A stretch of 64,000 nt of DNA, from NCBI GenBank assembly GCA_964487685.1, contig CAZASA010000002.1, positions 1 to 64,000 on the forward strand, given 5' to 3'. The DNA is from JABDGZ01 sp964487685. Lineage in GTDB: Bacteria; Omnitrophota; Gorgyraeia; Zapsychrales; Fredricksoniimonadaceae. The notes below the pieces were generated by a model. The model was not told where the DNA came from. It did not search any database and worked only from the letters and a program-made list of their open reading frames with translations. Below, piece after piece: positions 57,554-64,000 of the stretch; position 1 is the first letter of the stretch; the number at the start of each line of letters is the position of its first letter. Made by a program: the position numbers and the translations under genes.

Positions 57554-58846
57554 ATGAAATTCATCGCAGACCTTCACGTCCACTCCAAATATTCCCGCGC
57601 TACCGCTAAAAACCTTGATCTGGAAAACCTTTACCTTTGGGCCCAATACAAGGGCATTCACGTCGTCGGGACCGGGGACTTTGTGCATCCCAAATGGTTC
57701 AAGGAGCTGGAAGAAAAGCTTGAGCCGGCCGAGAATGGCTTATTCAAGCTTAAAGATCAGTTTGCCAAACCTATTGATGCCCAAATCCCTTCCAGCTGTC
57801 GTGGGCAAGTACGATTCTTACTTACAGTAGAAATATCTAATATCTATAAGCGTCCTAAATTAGGCAAGGTGCGCAAGGTGCATAATCTGATCTGGGCGCC
57901 GTCCATGCAAGCCGCCCAAAAGATCCAAACCAAACTAGGGGCCATCGGTAATATCAATTCTGACGGCCGTCCTATATTGGGTTTGGATTCGTATGATCTG
58001 CTTAAAATAACGCTGGATGCTGATCCTAAAAATATTTTTGTTCCCGCGCATATCTGGACACCGTGGTTCTCCGCCTTGGGTTCCATGGGCGGCTTTGACA
58101 GCATGGCGGACGCTTTCGGTGATCTGACCCAGCACATTTTTGCCGTTGAAACAGGTTTGTCATCGGACCCGCCGATGAATTGGCGGCTGAATCAACTGGA
58201 TGATTTTATCCTGGTCTCTAATTCAGATGCGCATTCTCCCGCGAAGCTTGGGCGTGAGGCCAATATTTTTGATACGGAATTTTCTTATGAGGGTATTTAC
58301 AAAGCTTTGGCAGACAAAAATGATAAAGGCCTTGTGTCGACCATTGAATTTTTTCCGGAAGAAGGAAAATACCATTACGATGGCCACCGTGCCTGCCAGG
58401 TCCGATGGCATCCCAAGGAATCGATCAAGCATAAAGATATCTGTTCTGTTTGCGGCAAGCCCATCACCGTCGGAGTTATGGCGCGTGTGGAAAAATTAGC
58501 TGACCGGCCGCAAGGGACAAAGTCCAAACGCTGGCGGCCTTACCATAATATTGTGGCCTTGCCCAGCTTGATCGCTGAGGCCAAAGAAATAGGCCCTGCC
58601 AGTAAGGCCGTGCAGGAAACTTATATGAATGTATTGAGCAAATTAGGCAACGAATTTTATATCCTGTTGGATTGTCCCTTGGCGGATATTAAGCGGGCGG
58701 CTGGGGATGTCCTGGCTGAAGGGGTCAACCGGATGCGGCAGGGCAAGGTCTCGATTGCAGCGGGTTATGACGGCGAGTTCGGGACCATCAAGATCTTTGG
58801 ATCCGAAGAGCGCGAACACATTGAGCAACAATTGGCATTATTCTAA
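57554..58846 (+). CDS. Endonuclease Q (EndoQ) homologue, PHP-domain nuclease
   Basis: 430 residues. The PHP metal-binding start ADLHVHSKYSRAT is followed by GTGDFVHPKW, PAHIWTPWFSALGS, VSNSDAHSP and a C-terminal zinc-finger-like part with CQVRWHP...ICSVCGKPITVGVMARVEKLADRP. This arrangement is that of EndoQ, known from Thermococcales and some Bacillus, which nicks DNA 5' of deaminated bases (uracil, hypoxanthine) and abasic sites. A UvrD-type helicase gene follows 161 bases downstream; the two are often neighbours or fused in other genomes, so they probably act together in repair. Confidence 0.85.
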   Translation: MKFIADLHVHSKYSRATAKNLDLENLYLWAQYKGIHVVGTGDFVHPKWFKELEEKLEPAENGLFKLKDQFAKPIDAQIPSSCRGQVRFLLTVEISNIYKRPKLGKVRKVHNLIWAPSMQAAQKIQTKLGAIGNINSDGRPILGLDSYDLLKITLDADPKNIFVPAHIWTPWFSALGSMGGFDSMADAFGDLTQHIFAVETGLSSDPPMNWRLNQLDDFILVSNSDAHSPAKLGREANIFDTEFSYEGIYKALADKNDKGLVSTIEFFPEEGKYHYDGHRACQVRWHPKESIKHKDICSVCGKPITVGVMARVEKLADRPQGTKSKRWRPYHNIVALPSLIAEAKEIGPASKAVQETYMNVLSKLGNEFYILLDCPLADIKRAAGDVLAEGVNRMRQGKVSIAAGYDGEFGTIKIFGSEEREHIEQQLALF

Positions 58847-58847
58847 T

Positions 58848-58998
58848 TCAGCAGGTCCTGTCTCGGACTTGCTGTTAAGGTGCTCCTGATTGAAAGGAGA
58901 AAGTCACAGCCTTAGCTCTTAGTGGTTTCCCTTGATTAGCCCTCAGAGCCGTCACCGTGCGCTCCTTAACATCAACTCCGAGCCACCCGCTGATCAGC
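58848..58998 (-). repeat. Foldback element E between the EndoQ and helicase genes, related to element D
   Basis: The left arm 58848-58887 (TCAGCAGGTCC, CTCGGACTTGCTGTTAAGG) pairs with the right arm 58960-58998 (CCTTAACATCAACTCCGAG, CCCGCTGA). On the complement strand it shows the blocks GCGGGTGGC, GGAGCGCACGG, AGGGAAACC and CAGGAGCACCT in the order seen in element D at 11.1 kb. It fills almost the whole intergenic gap. Confidence 0.7.
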
Positions 58999-59007
58999 TT
59001 ATAAAAT

Positions 59008-60459
59008 ATGCAACGACCCTCCGACTTAAATGAATCTCAATGGCAAGCGGTAACGCATGAGGGCGGCCATTTGTTGATCGCGGCAGGCCCGGGCACGGGC
59101 AAGACGCATACGCTTACCCGTCGCATTGCCCATCTTTTTCCTTCTTTAAAACTTAATGAAAAAATATTAGCGATCACCTTTACCAATAAAGCGGCCCGTC
59201 AAATGAAGGACAGATTGACGGCCCTGGGTGTGGAGCAATCTAATATATTTATCGGCACCTTTCATGGTTTTTGTTTGAAATTATTGCGTGACCATTTTGA
59301 GCATACAGCCCTTCCTAAAGATTTTAAGGTGGCGTTGCCGGAAGATATAACCGGTTTTGACAAGGAAACCCGCGAGCGCATCAGCCTTTTAAAATCAACC
59401 CAGTTGGCATTCTCACCCGACGATGAATATAAGGCCTATCAGCGGTATTTGCGTGACAATAGCTGGATCGATCTTGATGATATTTTGCGAGAGGCTGCTT
59501 TACTTTTGGAAGACGAAGATATTGCCTGCCTGCTTCGGGCCCAATACCGCTACATTTTTGTGGATGAATATCAGGACAGCAATAACATACAGCATGCCTT
59601 ACTCAAGGCATTGGCCCAGGAAGGGGTTTTATTGACGGTCATCGGGGATGCCAATCAGTCCATCTACGGTTTTCGCGGCAGCAGGGTGGAGCTTTTTGGG
59701 CGCTTTGAGGAAGATTTCTCTCCGGCAACGATCCTGACTTTGAAGGAAAATTATCGTTCTGCGCCAAGCCTTTTGGCGGCATCCTCTCAGGTGATGGGAG
59801 GGATCCAATTATTGGCCCATCTTGATACGCACGGCAAATTAGTGATCCATCATGCGGTTACCGATAGGCTGGAAGCAGACTATGTTGCCCAGCAAATTGA
59901 AAAATTAGTGGGCGGTTTAGACATGAATACAAGTCGGCGGGCCAAGCATAGTTTTGGCGATGTGGCGGTGCTTTACCGGCTAAATGCCCAGCGCCAAACC
60001 TTGATCAAGGCGTTTGAGTATTTGGGCATCCCGTATCAATTTGCCCATAAACCCACCCGAAGCGATGTTTATTCGGATGAAAATGTGTTGGACCAAAATG
60101 AAGAAGAACTGGAATATAATGTTGAGAAGGTTTCCCTCATGTCGCTTCACGCGGCCAAAGGGCTGGAATTTTCGATTGTTTTTATCATTGGATGCGAGGA
60201 CCATTTGCTTCCCTTGGACCTGATCGGGATGAAAGGTGAAGCCAAAGAAGAACGGCGCTTGTTTTATGTCGGCATGACCAGGGCTAAAGAACACTTGTTT
60301 TTGACCCATGCCAAGCGCAGGCAATTATTCGGCCAAACCCTTATACAAAATCCTTCCCCCTATTTGGCAGATATAGCCGAAGAACTAAAGGCTTATGAAG
60401 CCGCCAAACACAGCGCAACCAAAAAAGACCCAGATGCCGCACAGTTGAAACTCTTCTAA
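59008..60459 (+). CDS. Compact UvrD/Rep-family DNA helicase
   Basis: 483 residues, much shorter than UvrD or PcrA (about 720). All superfamily 1 motifs are present: Walker A AAGPGTGKTHTLTRR, Ia AITFTNKAARQMKDR, II FVDEYQDSN, III VIGDANQSIYGFRGS, V LMSLHAAKGLEFSIVFIIG and VI EERRLFYVGMTRAKEHLFL. The 1B and 2B insertions are reduced, giving a minimal motor. It is paired with the EndoQ gene and probably unwinds DNA from EndoQ nicks. No SD sequence precedes the ATG, which lies 10 bases after foldback element E. Confidence 0.88.
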   Translation: MQRPSDLNESQWQAVTHEGGHLLIAAGPGTGKTHTLTRRIAHLFPSLKLNEKILAITFTNKAARQMKDRLTALGVEQSNIFIGTFHGFCLKLLRDHFEHTALPKDFKVALPEDITGFDKETRERISLLKSTQLAFSPDDEYKAYQRYLRDNSWIDLDDILREAALLLEDEDIACLLRAQYRYIFVDEYQDSNNIQHALLKALAQEGVLLTVIGDANQSIYGFRGSRVELFGRFEEDFSPATILTLKENYRSAPSLLAASSQVMGGIQLLAHLDTHGKLVIHHAVTDRLEADYVAQQIEKLVGGLDMNTSRRAKHSFGDVAVLYRLNAQRQTLIKAFEYLGIPYQFAHKPTRSDVYSDENVLDQNEEELEYNVEKVSLMSLHAAKGLEFSIVFIIGCEDHLLPLDLIGMKGEAKEERRLFYVGMTRAKEHLFLTHAKRRQLFGQTLIQNPSPYLADIAEELKAYEAAKHSATKKDPDAAQLKLF

Positions 60460-60511
60460 GTATTATTTATACAAAATTATATAAGTATATATTCCACAAT
60501 AAGTTACATCC

Positions 60512-60539
60512 TTGACAAAACACGCCTATATGTTACTCT
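60512..60539 (+). promoter_or_regulatory. Promoter candidate for the large secreted protein
   Basis: TTGACA (60512-60517), 16-base spacer, TACTCT (60534-60539) directly preceded by TGT (extended -10). It leaves a leader of about 65 bases. Confidence 0.5.
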
Positions 60540-60611
60540 TTCTAGATAAAGCGTTTCCCACAACTAATAGGTACCTTCCCGCAGATTCCGGGATCCAGGA
60601 TAATTAATTTA

Positions 60612-63600
60612 ATGCCTTTACGCCGAATTTTAACAACTTGGGTACTGCTAAGCTTTTTATTCTCTTCTCTGGGACCCTTGCCACAAGCCCGTGCGGATGA
60701 GCCTTTGTCCCTGCCTGCTCCTGGCACCATGGTTAATTTGACCCCAGCCTATGAACCCGTGATGATTAAAGGTCTGACTGTGCATGCGGACAATCCTTTG
60801 ATGTTTGATTTTATTGTGGACACCGGCAGCGATAAATTATCCGGAGGAGTATTAAAAAAGGAGGGTGAAAAACTAGCTAAATACTTCCTGGCCTGTTTAG
60901 CGATCCCTGAAAAAGACCTATGGGTCAACCTTTCGCCTTATGAAAAGAGCAGGACCATCCCTGTGATGTTAAGCCAAACAGACATGGGCCGTGATTTGCT
61001 TGCCCAGGATTATATTCTCAAGCAATTGACCGCGTCACTGATCTATCCGGAGAAAGCATTAGGCAAAGCATTTTGGGACAGGGTCTACACAAAAGCCCGG
61101 CAGATGTATGGCACCAGCAATATCCCGGTCAATACTTTTAACAAGGTATGGATCATGGCTGACCGTGCCGAGATCTTTGAACGCAATCATACCGTCTTTG
61201 TCCTGGACCGGCATCTGAAAGTGATGTTGGAAGAAGATTATTTAGCCTTACAGAAAAATGTTCCCCATCCCCAGGCAAATACGCATTCCATATCTTCCCA
61301 GATAGTCCGGGCCATCATCCTTCCTGAGATTGAGCAGGAGGTCAATACCGGCAAGAATTTCGCCGCCTTGCGCCAGATCTTTAATGCCCTGATCCTGGCC
61401 AGCTGGTATAAAAAGAATTTAAAACAAGCTCTGCTTAATCAAGTCTATTCCGGACAAGGCAAGATCAAAGGGATCGATCTAAGCGATCCTAATGTCAAAG
61501 ACAGGATCTACGCACAGTATCTGCGTGCCTACAAAAAAGGCGTCTTTAACTATATTAAGGAAGAAACAGATAGCACAACACAGCAAACCATCCCTCACAA
61601 ATATTTCTCCGGCGGGGTGACCCTGCTTGACGGCCCAGCCACCAGTCCGGCCATGATCGCTAATCCTTCAGCGCAAGCATTACACACGGCCCTGACCAGC
61701 ACTGGCCAATGGGCACGGATCAATATCGGCGCCGAGCCCAATGGAAGTAGAAGCGCCAAGAACCCGAAATCGGCCAAGTTAAATATTCAAAAGGCAAGAG
61801 ATTCCAGTGCGGCGATGAGGAGTAATGAAGAGCGATCTTTAAAGCTTAATTTACCTCAAGAATTAGGGATGGTTGACCCAGAAAAACTGCCTCGTTATTT
61901 GAATATCAAATTATTGCAGGAAGATCGAGAAGTTTATGAGAAAGCGGCCCAAGAGCTTGTATTATCTCCTAAGACCAGATGGGCTTATGAGAACCCAACA
62001 GAGGTTGAATGGGGGACGACATTAACACCGGAAATCCTTACTGAAATTAATGCCTATCTTAGAAAGAAATTCTCTAATGCTGCTTATGAATTCCTTGCCA
62101 GTTTGCTGGAGCGTGCCATTTGGAAAAAAGCCGGTGTGGACCCTAATTCTGAAATTGGCAAGCGCCTGTCAGCCATTTATCCATCCATCAAATATCAATG
62201 GGAGGATCCGGGCAGTCCGCATCTAATAAGTATAGGAAGGGCCGCCAATGATAATATGGAAATTTCAGGTGCCTTATTAAAAGAGGAGAACCGAGATCTT
62301 TTAGGGCCGATCATTCGTATCCTTAAAGCCGACCGTGAGATCTGCCTCGAGCGCTACCAGTATCAAGTAAATTTTGACGTGATGATCTCAGGGATAGGAG
62401 ACCAGAATGAAGAAAATTATCTGCCTTATGAAGTGCTGGGTTTAAATTGGAAACTGCCCTCATGGAAGGACCAATATCCCGATGATTTTAATGAGATCAA
62501 GAGATTGCACAATGGGGCTTTTTCATTTCACCATGAGATCAGGTTGGCATTCCCGTATTATCTTCAGGGTGCCCTGCAAGGGAAGTTAGACTTATACCCC
62601 GGGCCTCTTTCTGTCCCCCAAATAGTTGAAAAATTGTTCGCCGGGATCACGAGTAATGAAGATTCACCAGTTCAATGGAAGGTCGATCAAACAGTGGCCT
62701 TATTGACAGCTGCAAAAGCCCAAGGCATGTCAAAGGAAGCAGACGAGATCTGGCAAGCCCTTCGCCAAAAACTATCAGAATCCAGCCCGGCGATGTCGGT
62801 GGCTCAGCAAGCGGGTGAGATCAAGGCGCTTTTTCATCGATTTAATTTACCTGAATGGGAAAAAGCTTATGCTTCCCCGGAGGCAATTACAGAGGAAGAT
62901 TTGATTGGGGGCCTTCAGAACGCCATCAATCATTTTGCACCGCTTAAAAAGTATTCCCAATTGGTCGATGAGCTACGTGATCACCTGGAATACTGTATTG
63001 ATAATCATTCTTATTCAGGCATGATACCGCATAGTTATCCAGATCCAGCGATGTCGGTTGCTGAAATTAAAGAACGATTGAATGGGAAAACGATATTGAT
63101 CGTTGACGATCATCCCAGAGACCGGTTATATCTTCAAATAGCAATAGATGATCATAAAATTAAATTCATCTATGCAGGGGATGGACAGGAAGCCATTGAT
63201 AAATTGGCGGCCGGGAAGGAAAAGGTGGATGGGATCATTTTCGATTTTCAAATGCCGGGAATGAATGGATCGTCCTTCGTCAGATCCCTTAAGGGAAATC
63301 CTGCGTACAGCCATTTACCGCTTGTTGCCTGGTCAGGTATTAAAAGTGATGAAGTAAGATTAGAATTTGAAAAATGGGGCGTTCCATTCTTTACTAAGAA
63401 CGATCATCCAGCATATAAATTATTGGGAGCATTAGTTGAGCAAATGTTGCCCAACTCAAGCATGTTATCGGCAGGGGACCAGATGCCAGTAATGCCTTCC
63501 TGGCTTAAATCGCTAAGAAGTTTTAAAATGGGGGACGATTGGGAAATATTTACCGCGGATGCCTTTAATGGATTATCGGTGGACAATAGCAAGGGTCTTT

Positions 63601-64000
63601 TTAAATGGCTAATAGAGAATAAATCTTTAAAAAGTTCAGATGGCGTATATGGAAGTTTAAACGCGAAATTTGACGTGATCCTTCAAGCGTTGAAACACAG
63701 TGCGTTTAAGAAAAACGATATGCTCATCATTTCCACGTTACAGAAGCCCCGGAGCTATCGGATGACGGTCTTTCAATTCGAAGACGGGTATACGCTTAGC
63801 GTCAAACTTGATCCCACCAGTAATTGTAAACCGGTCAATCAATTATTCTATCTTGGCACCGATGAAAAAAGGGCCAATGCTATCATTGGCGCCTTTGTTG
63901 AGAAGATGGGACATTCCAAGGCTTTTTATCAAAGCTATTTGCAGTCATTGACAAAGCCTGATGAGCTAAACACCGCATTAAGTGCCATTTCCGACAAGCT
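60612..64000 (+). CDS. Very large secreted protein with internal receiver domain, runs off the window
   Basis: At least 1129 codons, open to the right edge. AGGAT lies about 10 bases before the ATG. Residues 1-23 form a signal peptide (MPLRRILTTWVLLSFLFSSL...ARAD). Residues about 30-230 form a block (TMVNLTPAYEPVMIKGLTVH, MGRDLLAQDYILKQLTASL, NIPVNTFNKVWIMAD, VMLEEDYLALQKN) that I associate with a family of unknown function in Omnitrophota. Residues about 826-945 are a response-regulator receiver domain: acidic pair Asp832-Asp833, phospho-acceptor Asp878 in FDFQMPGMNG, Ser908 and Lys929. Short PAM-type linkers occur at residues 345-348, 399-402, 725-728 and 812-814. Giant ORFs have been reported in Omnitrophota. 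Role unknown. Confidence 0.85.
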   Translation, partial: MPLRRILTTWVLLSFLFSSLGPLPQARADEPLSLPAPGTMVNLTPAYEPVMIKGLTVHADNPLMFDFIVDTGSDKLSGGVLKKEGEKLAKYFLACLAIPEKDLWVNLSPYEKSRTIPVMLSQTDMGRDLLAQDYILKQLTASLIYPEKALGKAFWDRVYTKARQMYGTSNIPVNTFNKVWIMADRAEIFERNHTVFVLDRHLKVMLEEDYLALQKNVPHPQANTHSISSQIVRAIILPEIEQEVNTGKNFAALRQIFNALILASWYKKNLKQALLNQVYSGQGKIKGIDLSDPNVKDRIYAQYLRAYKKGVFNYIKEETDSTTQQTIPHKYFSGGVTLLDGPATSPAMIANPSAQALHTALTSTGQWARINIGAEPNGSRSAKNPKSAKLNIQKARDSSAAMRSNEERSLKLNLPQELGMVDPEKLPRYLNIKLLQEDREVYEKAAQELVLSPKTRWAYENPTEVEWGTTLTPEILTEINAYLRKKFSNAAYEFLASLLERAIWKKAGVDPNSEIGKRLSAIYPSIKYQWEDPGSPHLISIGRAANDNMEISGALLKEENRDLLGPIIRILKADREICLERYQYQVNFDVMISGIGDQNEENYLPYEVLGLNWKLPSWKDQYPDDFNEIKRLHNGAFSFHHEIRLAFPYYLQGALQGKLDLYPGPLSVPQIVEKLFAGITSNEDSPVQWKVDQTVALLTAAKAQGMSKEADEIWQALRQKLSESSPAMSVAQQAGEIKALFHRFNLPEWEKAYASPEAITEEDLIGGLQNAINHFAPLKKYSQLVDELRDHLEYCIDNHSYSGMIPHSYPDPAMSVAEIKERLNGKTILIVDDHPRDRLYLQIAIDDHKIKFIYAGDGQEAIDKLAAGKEKVDGIIFDFQMPGMNGSSFVRSLKGNPAYSHLPLVAWSGIKSDEVRLEFEKWGVPFFTKNDHPAYKLLGALVEQMLPNSSMLSAGDQMPVMPSWLKSLRSFKMGDDWEIFTADAFNGLSVDNSKGLFKWLIENKSLKSSDGVYGSLNAKFDVILQALKHSAFKKNDMLIISTLQKPRSYRMTVFQFEDGYTLSVKLDPTSNCKPVNQLFYLGTDEKRANAIIGAFVEKMGHSKAFYQSYLQSLTKPDELNTALSAISDK

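Noticed and set aside
1..64000. tRNA or rRNA genes
   Set aside because: No cloverleaf-like sequence with a GTTCGANTC arm and no rRNA segment was recognised; a tRNA scan would be needed to be certain.

Overview
This window is a mid-GC bacterial chromosome segment, almost fully coding, with most genes on the + strand in tight, often overlapping runs. The best guess for the source is a Candidatus Omnitrophota bacterium (PVC-related). The main reason is the protein running off the right edge, whose N-terminal region resembles a family I associate with Omnitrophota; many secreted coiled-coil and TPR-like proteins agree. No rRNA or tRNA was seen, so this placement is inference.

Layout. 1-1432: partial polyprenyl synthetase and a secreted DUF2059 protein. 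1578-12535: purine operon purB-purC-purSL-(LOG)-purQ-[island]-purM-[foldback]-purD; purH lies apart at 27.2 kb, and purF, purN and purE are not here. The island (8.1-10.0 kb) holds a small GIY-YIG nuclease gene, a long inverted repeat and an AT-rich membrane-protein gene, all bracketed by copies of one short palindromic repeat. 12522-19201: Sua5-phosphatase fusion, rpiB, glyA, nrdR, a DUF151 protein, cca, ygfZ and a coiled-coil protein. 19216-24663: stand-alone AsnC-type sensor domain with an aminotransferase, TPR protein, YjbQ, PfkB kinase, two tandem SemiSWEET-like proteins, era, nth. 24744-31565: ATP-grasp ligase plus KamA-type radical SAM enzyme, rpsU, purH, folC, mnmE. 31647-33576: CvpA-like protein and two PilZ proteins.

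33639-48388 is a carbohydrate region: GH94-like phosphorylase, a RAYT transposase with inverted repeats, a GPH sugar symporter, a sugar ABC importer (binding lipoprotein and two permeases, no ATPase), a secreted clan-A glycosidase, a secreted protein made of two 130-residue repeats, a CBM-like protein, a coiled-coil protein and a LacI-family regulator. Together they suggest capture, cleavage, uptake and phosphorolysis of a beta-glucan-like polymer.

48389-48880 is noncoding and consists mainly of two very long hairpin-forming elements. Then come mnmG, cysK, the convergent thiSGHF operon, a SpeD-like decarboxylase, leuS, an EndoQ homologue with a compact UvrD helicase, and finally (60612 to the edge) a very large secreted protein with an internal response-regulator receiver domain and recurring PAM linkers.

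The most unusual material is noncoding: at least three repeat families. These are (1) a palindrome of the kind known as dRS3 in Neisseria, one copy of which is translated inside PurL; (2) a RAYT gene flanked by 21-bp inverted repeats whose palindromic form recurs as a stand-alone hairpin 8 kb away; and (3) foldback elements of about 150-200 nt, two of which (near 11.1 and 58.9 kb, opposite orientations) share sequence blocks and show a compensatory base-pair change, indicating a conserved structure.
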